From: Typhlomys cinereus
Lineage: Eukaryota; Chordata; Mammalia; Rodentia; Platacanthomyidae
Direction: 5' to 3'
Length of the DNA: 64,000 nucleotides
Assembly (NCBI GenBank): GCA_023101885.1
Contig: JALPQD010000515.1
Span: 244,501 to 308,500 of the forward strand
Shown here: positions 1-13,770 of the stretch, one piece after another
How positions within the stretch are numbered: position 1 is the first letter of the stretch
Layout of the letters: every line of letters starts with the position of its first letter
The notes under the pieces: model-generated
Databases searched by the model: none
Seen by the model: the letters and a program-made list of their open reading frames with translations, nothing else
What the model was told of the DNA's origin: nothing
Made by a program: the position numbers and the translations under genes

Positions 1-2149
1 CTCAGAAGCAAGGCTACAGCTAGAACAACCCAGAAAGGCCAAATACCAAGATTCACCTTCTGCTTCCAAATCTTGAATTTAATTTGGGTCAAGAACTAAA
101 GAGTCAAATATGAAGCAATCCCACACAGACTCTGAGAAGCTGTTTGCTTTGCCACAGTTCTATACTTAGACATTATCACGATATTATTATTATCCCACAA
201 GGGTGTCATGAGGCTTAATGAGACATTATCAAATCACTTTGAGCCACTCCATTGGGGGTACTAAATAAATGGTATGTGTTCCTCCTGAAGTGCCATTTTT
301 GACATTGATTTGTTGCCATGGGCTCCGCTGCCCAACAGGGCTGGAAGGCACCCACCAACTCATTTCCTACAGCCAACAGAGTAGCCATCGCAAGGCAGTG
401 GTTTTCACTTAAAATAAATATGAATTGAAGCAAACTGGTTGGCAATCTGAAGCAAATAGGCTGCTGTTAGAAATCCAGTACTTATTAAGTGCTCACAGTG
501 ATAAACATAAGAGTTTCACAGTGTGATGCAGTACTGCAAACACTGGATTTGGAAATGATCCAAGACATTAGGCCCAACTCTGTCACTATGTGAGCTAACT
601 AGCTATGTGAGCTTAACGAATTGCTAAACTTCTTCAGGACTCAAATACAAAGTAAGGGCAGTCCTGAACAACTCAGACTCAGAATCAAACAGAGGAGGCC
701 CATGTGTGAGAGGAGAGGAAACATTCATTTCTGCAAGAGAGACGCCTCCCAGCTGGAGAAACTTGTGATCATCCATCACAGGACCATCCTTTGCAATAGG
801 CGTCTTTGCCATTGATTAATATTAATCTCAGTACTAATTCCTGCAAGAGGAAGAATAAATCACTTTCCAAGTCAGACACAGACATGCATGAAACATTTGG
901 TCCTTAAAAATAGGGTCTTTGCCTTTCTATGAGCTATCCTTGCAAGCCTATCTCATTCTTAGATTTTAACTATATGAATGATTAACTTGCTACCCTAATC
1001 ACCAATTTAAAATGTGCATTAAATAGTAGGTGACTGTGACACAATACAATGTTTTGGAGTTTTGCGTGACCCAAAGGAGTTTTACAGTTTCCTGGCCTTT
1101 TCTTCTCGCAGTTTACAGTAACTATCTGTGGTGCTCAAACACTGAGCTGGATGTGAAATGGAAGTGGAAGAACCTGGGTACTTCTTGGGCCCAACAGAGC
1201 TTGAGGTGGACAGAATAACTGAGTAGTGCATTGTATCTTAAGCCCTATTTCACAAGAATCCCAATAGGGTCCCAGGTCAAAAAGAAGTGGTGTCTCTCCA
1301 GAACAGATAAGAATCTGCAAAGAATGCAAAGAATCACTTCTTGGGAATTCAACTCAACAAACAAATGTTGAGCTCCCCCTTCCAAGGAGTTTTGATAGAT
1401 GCTAAGAATAGAAGTTAGGTCAGACCTCTCCACCTGAAAGAGCCTCATGTTTGGGAGAAGTTGTGGGGAAGAACGATCATGAGTCACTCTTACATCAAAC
1501 TGAATGTCAGCTCATTTTTGGAGGGATGGATAGTCGTCTAGACAACAGTTCCTCTTTAGTAAATAATCTAAATGATACAAGAGAAAGCAGAATTTTGTAA
1601 TCATGGAGCCAATTTACATTTGGGATTGCTAAAATTTAAGTACAAAAACCGTACTTAAAGCAACCCAAAGGGATATATGTAAGTTGTCTCTTGGCCCAAA
1701 TCAAGCAACAAGGCCCCAAGTTGGAGAAAGAAGGTTCTCCGATGTTAGCACCTAGAATGTGGCAGATTTCCCCACCACAAAAGAAGGAGGTGTGGCATTG
1801 TACTAAATAGATTCTAGGCATCCGTCTTGTTCACACTTTCATAGCTAACAGGTTATGGCGTTGAGCCTTCAAAACACAAATTAGGTACTTTCCTTTCACA
1901 TTTTAATTTCCCACCCCAAGTAAATCTTGGTGTGAAAACCAGGCTGGTCTGCCTAATCCCAACCAGAAACTTGGTTCTGATTCTGCCCAGTGTGAACTCG
2001 CCATTACAAAAGCAAAGTCTCTGCAGGTCTTTAACAGCCCCCTCTTCTCTGATTCCAGGGAAGAAACTCCTCAGCACCAGGACTGTATTGGGCTTTTCAT
2101 CCATTCAATTCAGGCGGGCTTGTTTAGAAGACCTCCTGCTAGCTCTTGG
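1..2149. other. Upstream intergenic DNA
   Basis: No coding sequence can be supported here. The only open frames are under 170 codons, lack family similarity that I recognise, and overlap one another on both strands. The sequence is AT-rich and becomes GC-rich after about 2.15 kb, where the KCNA3 CpG island begins. By conserved mammalian gene order this side should lead toward CD53, but nothing of CD53 is visible. Confidence 0.6.
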
Positions 2150-2245
2150 TGGTCCTCTACCTAAACGAACTGGGGGTGCTGGCTCCAGGCGCGGCTCTTG
2201 CCCAAGACCCTCACCTAATCTTCATTCTCTCCCTCCACAACTTCT

Positions 2246-2264
2246 GGGCGGGGCGGGGAGGGGG
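2246..2264 (+). promoter_or_regulatory. GC-box cluster, potential G-quadruplex
   Basis: Four runs of three or more G separated by single bases (GGGC, GGGGC, GGGGA, GGGGG). This is two overlapping Sp1/KLF-type boxes and also fits the sequence rule for an intramolecular G-quadruplex on the coding strand. It is the most promoter-like sequence upstream of KCNA3. The role is inferred from sequence alone. Confidence 0.5.
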
Positions 2265-2541
2265 ACCTCATCTTGGGGGCAACACCTGATCATCCTCCTG
2301 CTGCCTCAGCTCGGTGGAACCTGTTCCCCACCCCTCTGGTTCCAGTGCCCAGAGCTCTGCATTCGAGGGTCGAGGCGTGGTGCTTGCACAGGTCCAGCAG
2401 ATTGGATCGCGGCTGCGCGCAGAGGGAACGCGCGCTGACCAGAAGCCAGGGGAGCCCAGGTGTCCAGGGTCCAAAGCGGCCGATTCCTCGAGGGCCAGGC
2501 GCTAGGGGTTGGGCAGGGGTCCGGGTGAGCCGACCCGGTGA

Positions 2542-4620
<2,079 letters not shown>

Positions 4621-5479
4621 TACAGGACATGAGTGACACGCCGTGCTCAGTATTGTGTGGAACGTGCCCCCTTGGTCTGTGTATGCCCTTGTTTTGTACA
4701 TTTCCAGACCATCCATCAAGGAAAGGACCCGGGTGGGAAAGCACACTTCATTCTCCCTCCCCCAGCGCTTTATTCTGAAACAGGTGCCTGTTTTGTAAGT
4801 GGGCTGCATTTTCCCAGCTCCTTTTTTCTCCTCCTCTTAATTTTACGACCAACAAAAACTTACATTAAGCCTGATTTCTAGTACACACCCATGAAAAATT
4901 ACATCCTGGGAGGAATTGAAACTAAAGACCGGAGTAACTGTTTAACCTCAAATCAAAAAAAAAAGTTTTTTTTTTTAACTACATAAAGGAGGTAGGGTTT
5001 AAATGACACTTTAATCTGATGGACATTTCAACATTATTTGACTCTACTTAATTATTTAACCTCTGGATATATGGATGAAACGTCTAACCAGAGCAATGAC
5101 TTCTAAGCTCCCCATAAGTTTATTTGGTTTTTTGAAGGGAGGGGTCTGTCTTTTTGAATTCTTCCTCTCGGAATTCCACAACTTTGAACAAAAGGAAAGT
5201 GCTCCCCCAAATGTCCTAATATGACTATTTAACTCTTTGGAGTTTGGTAAGCATTTTGAAAGTGCTAGACTAACAGATTCCAGTGAAATTGCGTGTGCAT
5301 GTCCCAGCCAGTATCTACCAAAGTCGAGAAACAGATGTTTTGGGTGCTGCTGAGAGGAATGACAACGACAACAAAAATCTTAATGCATCTGAGAGATAAG
5401 CTTCTGCAGTATCACGAGAAGATTAAAGTGGCAGACACTCCTTCCAGCGGAAGTTACTAATTCGGACATGACTGATGCA

Positions 5480-5586
5480 GTTCCCATAGCAACCCATGTT
5501 TCCCGGGAAACCCGAAAAAGGTTGTCATGGCATCTTTTGCTCTCTAGCCCCACCCACCTCCTAGCCCCTGCCGTTTCCACAGTAAC
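5480..5586. promoter_or_regulatory. Cluster of three X-box-like motifs and a 14-bp palindrome
   Basis: Three near-palindromes resembling the RFX X-box (GTNRCC-NN-RGYAAC) occur in 107 bases: 5480-5493 (one mismatch), 5521-5534 (two mismatches) and 5573-5586 (one mismatch). Between the first two lies the perfect palindrome GTTTCCCGGGAAAC at 5498-5511, containing a TTC-N4-GAA core of the STAT type. The motifs are visible in the sequence; that they bind RFX or STAT proteins is inference. Confidence 0.4.
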
Positions 5587-5651
5587 CTTTCCAGATGGTT
5601 CCTACTTAACATGCTCTCATAAGGGAAGCCACGATTTGAATAAACCGCACA

Positions 5652-5657
5652 AATAAA
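5652..5657 (+). terminator. Candidate polyadenylation signal for KCNA3
   Basis: A canonical AATAAA about 1.03 kb after the stop codon. Downstream sequence within 30 bases is moderately G-rich. Without transcript data this remains a candidate. Confidence 0.35.
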
Positions 5658-6232
5658 GTTAAGTCTGGGAATAGGAGGACGAGGACAGAATCACAAAATG
5701 CATTTTTTACTCTATAAATTATTGATGTCATCTCATAAAGACAGAATCAAGATGGAAAATATCCTCTTGTAATGTTACACATAAGCCACAATAAGACATG
5801 ATCTGAATTAAATGCAATCATTTTTTTAAAAATGAAATGACAAGCCAACAAATGAAAACAGCAATGTGGACGTGCTTTGTACATAAACAAATGAGAGTCA
5901 GTGTACCTGGATTCTTACTACAAGATACCTTCAGATTCCTCATTAGAAAACATAATGAAAATCAGGCCTCACAACAGGACCGACTGTCAACCATCATAGC
6001 ACTTGAAAAGCAAAATAAACTTCAAATCTAAAATATGTACATCCTCATGAAGAAATCACAATCGATGAAAAGGAGGATCAGAAGGAACAAAGATCCTGAA
6101 GAAACACCTGCAAGTTTCAGCCACACGCGGAGGGTTGCCAGCAGCAGACAGAATCAGGTGAGCAACTGTGTGGTCTCCTAAGAGCAAAGAAGCAGAAAAG
6201 TGTAATTTGTAGCTAGATTGTTATCTGCAAAG

Positions 6233-6233
<1 letters not shown>

Positions 6234-6270
<37 letters not shown>
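6234..6270. repeat. (CA)n microsatellite
   Basis: Pure CA dinucleotide run of 37 bases, followed by a degenerate ATACACACATATATA stretch. Confidence 0.95.
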
Positions 6271-6276
<6 letters not shown>

Positions 6277-9200
6277 ACATATATAGTTTTATATTGACAT
6301 GCTAACTGCCTCATTCCTCTATTTGCCCATTACCTTTGATTTCCATTGTTCTAAAAAAGATAAAAAAAAAAACTCTTCAGAATATTTTTCACCTCAGCTA
6401 AACTAAAAATTCTATCATTACTTTTGAGCAACCTGTTTCCCCTTTATAAACGCTGCAGACTTTGCAGCTGTTAGATTTCCTGGCTCAATTTTAATTTTCA
6501 CAATTACTTAGTAGTATCAGTAGTATAGTGCTTTGAAACAAATGCTTAAAATTGAAATGCAGTTAGCATTTTAGTCAGACATAGCCATTTTACTTTATGT
6601 GTATTATGTAAATTATGCACAATTGCTTTGGGGGTTTTGATGGTATATGACTGTTATTCTGGAGCACATGAAAGTAACTCTACTTTTAAAGCTCATAATT
6701 TTCAGGTAATCAGAAGCTTAGTACATTGGAAAGAATAGGAAATAAAAATGGAGACTATAAAAAAGGAAAAGTACTCTTTAGATTCAAGCAATGTCTCTCT
6801 ACCTGGTTGTTGTTCATTCTTATCTTTGGGCATCTAAACATGACCCTTATCTGGTTTCCTTTGATTCTTGTTTTGTTTACTTTTAGCACTGATCTAGTTT
6901 TTGATCTAATGGTTGGTATCCTATGTGGCCAGAAATACTTATATGACCCATTTTTATGTCAGGCACACTATAGCAATCATCTAAAAATATTTTTGTGCCT
7001 GTTCTTAAAACCCCTAACATAAAGGCAGTAAGTTTAATTCACATTTAGAAATATGAAAATCTTGACTAGTTTCATAAGTAAATTAGGTTATGCCATAATT
7101 TTTATAGTTTTGAATAAGAGTAATTTGAAAGGGACCTATTGTTTTCTTATCCAGAGAAACAGCACAGGTTTGAGTCATAACTCTGAGGTGATGTAACTGC
7201 TTCTAGTCGCCATATTGGAAATTCCTTAAAGGTTATATAGGTTCTATATTTTAGGTTTTACACACATGATGTTTTGGGTACCGGTGCCTAATATAAAAAT
7301 GTGGGGTCTTGTGTCTGTTAAGTGAATTCTGTCATCTTACATTACTGTTGCCAGGCCTTTAATGAGGGCAACAGCTCTGCAGTCATATTTGAATCTTGTC
7401 TCTGCTGTATGACCTTGAACAAATTATGTAACTTCTCTGTTCCCTTGGCTTCCCTATCTCTGATACGAAGATAGCAAATAGTGTTTGATGCATCTGTTGT
7501 GAATAGTAACTGCTGATGAAGGTGAAACACTTGGACAGGATAGTTGTATGGCCTGCATCAGGTATTTTTATTACGAGCTTAAGTGATTGTGGGATCATTG
7601 CTTGCAAGCATTTTACCAACATTACTAGGCTTTGTAGAAAAATGCATAAATAATTTCTTCCTTTTGCTTTCTATACTAGCAATAATCTCAGTTTATTCAG
7701 GGTTAATGATATCCTGGACATGTCAGTTGCCAAAGGTGGATGCCAATGGATTCATTGTAGGAGGATGAAAAGTGAGTAGCTAGGATTAGTGATTTCCCTG
7801 GATGTCACAGCCAGCCAGAGACAATAACCAGAAGTCAGGTTCTGGCTCCAAACCCATGTTGCTTTTACTGGGTGGCTTGAAAGATAAAAACACATCCCTT
7901 GTGTTCTTAAATTTGACTTCACTCCATGTTGCTAATTAATGTGTTCCTGCAAAAACCTTATCTCCATGAACCTGTTTTATTTAGTACACTGAAAATTAAT
8001 CCTTTCTAAGTAATCGTGTATTTTTAACCTGGCATCAAATGTAAAATATTTAAGTCAGATAATGAGATTTCCTGGTGATTTTATTTGATTGAATGATCAG
8101 GATTTAGCCTTAGAAAGCATAATAATCAGTCATATCAGTGTTACCTGCTAGGACAATGGGTACTTCTTAATTTAATGCTAATTTCCTGGCTTTATGTGTT
8201 TTGTTGACCATATATGACAGCGTTATGTAAGTTATTATTTTTCCTCTCCTGTGCTTTTTACTCGAGTTACTGGAGAAGCATGCCAGAATTCAGTGTAAAC
8301 ATTTTGATTCTTATGAGAAAGGAAGAATTGCTTCCAATGGGATTGAGAATAAGACCCAGCCAGTGCACTGACATCAGTGATGCCTCAATTATTAAGAGGA
8401 TCTGTGCTCTGCAGAATATCAGGACACAGTGTTGTCATATGAACTGTAGCCCTTTCACCGTGGTCCTAAATCATTTCTGAAATAGGAAGCTATTTGATTT
8501 AAGAGCAATATGCTAATGAATCTACACTTATCCATGCCAGTTAGCATTGCCAACTACAGGCTAATCGTCAAGCTGGGCTAAGTCTATGAGAGCGTGCCTG
8601 GCTCCATGCAACTCATCAGCACCCTTGGGAGAATGTGTCTTCCCCACAGCTGGTGATACAGAGAGAACTGTGGGAGTTAACATTTGTTATTACTTGATTT
8701 CTTTGATGGTGTTTTAAACTGATAATCATGCCAAATTGGACTATCTACCAACTATGGTGGCATAATCACAGACACCTACACAAAAAGTGTTATTTCTAAG
8801 CTTCTAAACAGAATTTTCAGATTTGAAATTTTAAATGCACAGTATGAAGAAATTCAAAGTTAGAGTTTACATGTATGTTTGGTATATAATGTACTTGTTT
8901 AGCATATATCTGCTTTTTACATAGTACATACATATAAAATAATAACATACATCAGTAGTTTATTGCTGTGAGAATCATAGCCATGTTTTCTCTGCATTTC
9001 AATTTTCAACAATTTCTACAGCAATTCTAACTCCTTCCCACTTCTCAGCTGTGAATAGAAGTGATAACCCTTCCTGCTAAGAAATGCAGAAGTATACGTG
9101 CCTCTTCCCAAATCTGAAGACTTATGGAAATACTGTGAAATAGAGGTGAAGAGCTCAAGGCCCAAGAAGAGGATTCTTAGGGATGGTACTTTAGTCTGGG

Positions 9201-9345
9201 ATGTTTTCTCTGTTTGATATCTCTTTCTTTCTGTTTGGTATTTGGTCTTTTCAAGTAAGGAGCATATAATTAGTGGTTTGTACAACAAATTTCCTGTATT
9301 TCTTTTGTTGCAGTCACACATGTACTCATACACAAACATACACAT

Positions 9346-9349
9346 GCAC

Positions 9350-9381
<32 letters not shown>
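9346..9381. repeat. (CA)n microsatellite
   Basis: CA run with one CG interruption, pure from 9354. The preceding 40 bases are degenerate CA/TA repeat. Confidence 0.9.
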
Positions 9382-9388
<7 letters not shown>

Positions 9389-10279
9389 CCCTTCTGGGAG
9401 TAGCTGATGACCTTTGAGAAAAGGTAAATCAGAAGGAGTCAGGAAGAAGGAAAGGGAAGCTATTGAAACCCAAACCTTACTGTGACTCAGCTCCTAACCT
9501 CCTGCCAGAAAATGGCCACCACCATAGAATCTGAATACAGTGTTCATAATATACTCAGTTTGCAAATGTAGTTTAATGATTCAAACTTGTTAGAAGGTTT
9601 ACTGCTGTCTGTCTTCAGTGTTTTTCTTTTCTTTTCCATTTTCATATGTATGTATGTGTGAGGAATGTGCATGTATGTGTATGTATTCTCTAGGGGGCAC
9701 ACCTGTGTGTACATGTGTATGTATGTGTACATTGGCTTGTAATGATGCTGCAGTCATTTTTTTCCTTCCAAACTGCAAAGAAAAAAAGCATTTCACAAAG
9801 AAACATCTTATGTTTTCCCTCCCATCTTCTCTCTTTTCCAGATAGATTTTTCCTTACCCTTCAAAATTGGTACTGTCAGCCATTACATGCACTAAATAAG
9901 AACCCTGAGAAGAGGCCCCATCATTTTATTGAGATCCATATTATTGTAACCTAAGTAGTGCATAGTAGGATCTGTGTTCAGAAAAGGAACAGCTAGGATT
10001 CTGGTCATTACTAATACAGCAATTGGATGAGCCATAAGTAATGTTTTATCATATCATATCAAAGAATGTCAGGTCTGAACCTATCCCTGCAGGCCTCTGA
10101 TGCTGCAGGAAGAGGCACCGTGCCTTCCCTGGTGGAAGGGAGAGGCGCTGTCTCTTGGAGTGATCTTCCGTGCTTGTACCAGCACCTGTTGTCACAGCAT
10201 GGATGCTCTCGGGAATTTCTGTTGAGATCTTCTTGGTCTCGCTTTCACTATGTAGAATGAGTGGGTCTTGAACTCATGT

Positions 10280-10700
10280 CTTCCCAGTGCTGACATTTCA
10301 AATCTGTGTTTATATCAAACTCCTCATTTAACTTATTTCACACAAACTCCAGACCTTGCAATGACCTTCCTGGCCTTGCCTGATTCCCTCACTCTTCTGG
10401 TCTCATTTGACCTGTCACCCTTTGGTTCTGTGTTGCAGCACACTAGGTGCCTTATTCTTGTTCAGATGCAGAAGGTTTTATTCAGATATTCCCCCAGCCC
10501 AGGATGCTCCAGCATCCATTACCTATAGATCACTCCATCACCTGTTCCAGTCTACTTCTACCTAAAATTTCAGTCCCACAGCATTTCCTCTGTTCTTTCT
10601 CTACTTAATTTTCCCATAACATGTTTCATACTTTATTAGATCTATTGTCCATTGTCCCTTTCCTTCCTTGAGATCACAAACTTGGGACAATACCTGAAAT
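10280..10700 (+). mobile_element. Probable old L2 LINE fragment
   Basis: A pyrimidine-rich stretch with L2-3'-end-like phrases in order: an alternating TTCC/CTGGCCTTGCCTG region, 'ACTAGGTGCCTTATTC', 'CCACAGCATTTCCTCTGTTCTTTC', and the closing 'TTGAGATCACAAACTTGGGACAATACCTGAAATA'-like segment. Divergence is high and identification is by remembered consensus only. Confidence 0.35.
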
Positions 10701-12420
10701 ATAGCTTGTGCTCTTTCTTTATATAGAAGAGAAGAGAAGAGAGAAAGGAAGTGATATTCCAGTGTGAGTTCTTTTCAGACTGTAAACACGATTGTCATGT
10801 CAGGCTTCATTTTTCTTATTGTGGGGCTTGTACTCTTCACAATGTTTTTAATGGATAGATTCCTTGGGTTTTAACTCAGTAAAACATACTTCATATTTTT
10901 CACGAAAAACACTGTCCAGTCGTGAGGCTGGAATTCCTTAGTACAAATAACTGAAATATGAGCATTATGTGCAGTGTCACCAAGGGTACTTCAGGGTTAG
11001 GATGCTTCACAACCTAGATACTTCGCATTCAGTGGACTAGACACACTAAAGGAGGACATGAAAGTAAGAGGGGGCTTGTTGGTAAGAAGAAGGTTTTAGG
11101 AAGAAGAGACAAGAGGAGGTGAATAGAAGATAAAAATAATTAAAAATCATTAAACATTAAAAAAATTCTCTAAAATTTCAGATTTGGTTTTAATTTTCCT
11201 GAATCCCAAACCTCTAGAAGGTGTTCATTATGATAGAAGCCGATTGGATCAGCCATTAGAAATTTCACCACCAGATCAAGCTGTAGAATTATATTCCTGT
11301 AAGCCAGGGCTTTACTTGAGTTAGATCATTTAAATAACCTGATTTTAAAGGTAATTACTAAATTACATGGTATCACAAAATGGTTTTTAAACTGAATATT
11401 GATTCATGAAAGAGACAATACACTTAATCTATTAAAAAGTGAGTATAGATTCTTACACTGACTTTTAAAATGGGACAAAACTTAGGCCACTTAGACAATA
11501 TAAACTATACGTGGATTTGGGGAGAGTCCTCAAAGCTTTGAAAAACTGACATGTACTGTGGAATGACTGAAACTAATTAAAGCATTGGTATGAGTGTCAC
11601 AGATATTGCCATGACTTTAGATAATATTGTGATAGATGTACTTTCTTCTTTGTGTGTAGGAAATAAAATAGGATTCTCCTGATTGATTAGAAACGAGCTT
11701 TCTCTACACTCCTTTTAAATTTTCTCCTTCCCCTAGATTTCCCAGGCATGATCAAAGAATAAACTGGATGTTTGCGCTGCACATCCAGTTGGCACAATTT
11801 TTTCACCCATTGTGTCAGCATTAAAATTAAAATACGGACTTGAGTTTACATATGTAGACCAACAGAAGTTAGAAATTCCTTTCTCCTTTCATGGGTTTGT
11901 CACATAAGCCCACATAGAACTGAGATTGTTCCTTTCTTTGAGAATGCCTTATTATGTCTTTTGAAAAAAGTAATCACAAAGCAAAATTGAAATAAACACG
12001 AATTTCGTATTTACTCATGTTCTTTCTCAATTTAAGTGAGGGATTGTGGCATGTATTTGCATGCATACACATGCAAAAATATAAAGAAGTTACGTCTTTG
12101 TCAACATGCCCAAATGTAGCTCAGGCCAATGAGGACTTTTTTCTTTTTTCCAGCAGATGACTGCCCAGCACATAGTACGTATATAGTATTTAACTTAGTA
12201 AGTAAACAGTTCTCCCAACAAAGTACACCAAAATTCAGATCATCATTTTTGGGTATTCACCCAAGATTTTGGCACATTTGGTAGAATGAGAAAGCTCTAT
12301 GAGAAACATCTCTACATAGATGATAAATAATGTTCATGTATTAAAATCTAGATCAACAGTCACTGTTTTGTCTTAGTGAGCTTCCTTTGTATTATGGAAT
12401 AGATCTCTAGGTCTATTCTA
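10701..12420. other. Intergenic DNA, nothing recognised
   Basis: AT-rich single-copy-looking sequence without an open frame above 60 codons on either strand and without a repeat that I recognise, apart from a short AGAAG-rich stretch near 10725-10750. Confidence 0.5.
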
Positions 12421-12424
12421 ATTT

Positions 12425-12560
12425 TAATGTATCCTTTCATTCATTTCAGCATATATTTCCTGAGCACCTCTCAGGCTCACTTTGTAAAGAGGTGGGGACC
12501 TATCCATTTAACATATACTCTATGCATCTCTTATATGCTACACACTGTTCAGGTTCTGGA
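12425..12560. mobile_element. Possible L2 LINE fragment
   Basis: The phrase CATTCATTTCAGCATATATTTCCTGAGCACC resembles the L2-type 'TTGAGCACCTACTATGTGCC' segment, followed by 'CTTATATGCTACACACTGTTCAGG'. Short and diverged. Confidence 0.35.
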
Positions 12561-12979
12561 TGTACTTTGTGCACCATGCTCTTACTATCTTTTAATGGTT
12601 TTTAAAACATTGCCAGTGATTCTAAATAATGGTTTTGTAGTTTTCACCTAATTGATTCTCCATAGCCCCCAGTTAAGTTGTTTTATTGTCTTAATTCTTT
12701 AAACGGCACATAACTGTGCACAGTCCATTTTTAAAGGACCAACAGATGTTTTAGCAATTACGTCCTGTGGCACTAGAACTCATCCTGAAACTTTCTCTCC
12801 CTCTTCTCATTTTTCTCTTTGGCTCCTCCTTCTCTTAATGGCTAGACCTTCCGTTCCTCCTCTCTTCCCATAGCTTTTCTCTGAAGGTGTGTGTTTTGTT
12901 CTCATTTTGAATTGCCACAGTAAAATGGATAGCCAGAAAGGAAGCAAGTGTTTGGAAACATATCGAGAAGATTCAAACA

Positions 12980-13262
12980 GGTTTGTTGTTGTTGAGTGTG
13001 TGGGTATGTGGGTGTGTGCTTGTGTGACTGTGTGTAGTAGAGAGCACTTGAGTGTGTGTGCCTCTAGAGGCCCAAGGTGACATCAGGAATTATCCCGGAT
13101 TGTTCTCCTTCCTTATTGCTTTGCTTTAGGGTTTCCCAGGCTCCACCTTCCAGCGCTGAAGCTCAGGCCACCACCACCACCATTTCCATGAGATCTGGTG
13201 TCTGAGTACCTTTTGTTTGCAAGGCAAAGGTTTTAACCACTGAATCATCTCTCTGTCCCTCA
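12980..13262 (-). mobile_element. tRNA-derived SINE (B2 superfamily, CA-tailed type)
   Basis: On the minus strand the element begins with a tRNA-like head (GAGAGATGATTCAGTGGTTAA, followed by a B-box-like region), then the shared block GCCTGGGAAACCC, then a CCTCTAGAGGC region, and ends in a degenerate CA (here TG) tail. It matches at least eight other copies in this window. Confidence 0.7.
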
Positions 13263-13360
13263 TACCATTTTTTAAAAACCACCCCAAACCTTCCAGATGG
13301 TCCTTGGGATATGTTAAGTTTTCTTCTTCAGAAAGCATACTGCCACCACTTGTCATAGCA

Positions 13361-13770
13361 CAGGTGCCAACTTGACTGTTGAGGGTTTGAGCTCTGGGCA
13401 CATTTGTAGAGAATTAATGGTTGAGTTAAGTCAGGAGCAAACCTGCAAGAGATTGTCTAGCTAATGGGGAAGGCCCAGCCTATGGTGGGTGAAACTAGGC
13501 CCCGGAATAAATCACAGAGAGCTGGTTGAGAGAGTCGGCATCCTTCTGTTTACTTGGCCAGACATACTGGTCTGGCAAGTAAGGATTGTCCATCTCTCAG
13601 CCGTTATGTGGTGATGGTGTGGCCAATTCTGTCCTTGGCGTTGACTTGAGCTCTCCCATCAAGCTGGACTAAGAACTGTAACCAGGAATCGTAAGAGAGA
13701 ATAAACTCTTGTTCCCTTAAACTGTTTGATGGTCATTTATCAGCAACCATGCAGGCTGACTGAAACACCA
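13361..13770 (+). mobile_element. Dispersed rodent repeat, copy A
   Basis: Begins GGTGCCAACTTGACTG and ends in an AATAAACTCTTGTTCCCTTAA-type segment. The same family occurs at 36081-36512 (same strand) and at 23108-23485 and 49757-50146 (opposite strand). It resembles a common mouse repeat that starts GTGTCAACTTGACAC and carries AATAAACCCTTTC near its end, which may be a non-autonomous DNA transposon. I do not assign a database name. Confidence 0.6.

Larger units (their letters stand above)
4621..5675 (+). other. KCNA3: KCNA3 3' UTR (presumed)
   Basis: Sequence directly after the KCNA3 stop contains no supported frame, is AT-rich with T and A runs near 4957-4978, and reaches a canonical AATAAA at 5652-5657. 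A cluster of near-palindromic X-box-like motifs lies at 5480-5586. The UTR end is inferred only from the polyadenylation hexamer; later AATAAA-like hexamers could be used instead. Confidence 0.45.
5690..10270. other. Intergenic DNA, AT-rich
   Basis: No coding gene is supported. It contains CA repeats at 6234-6270 and about 9346-9381, and degenerate TATG/TGTA repeat sequence around 9640-9735. The open frames are short and several are translations of the CA/TG microsatellites. The rest looks like ordinary single-copy rodent intergenic DNA. Confidence 0.55.

Noticed and set aside
7210..7218. CArG-box-like CCATATTGG
   Set aside because: It is one base short of the SRF consensus, isolated, and has no supporting context.
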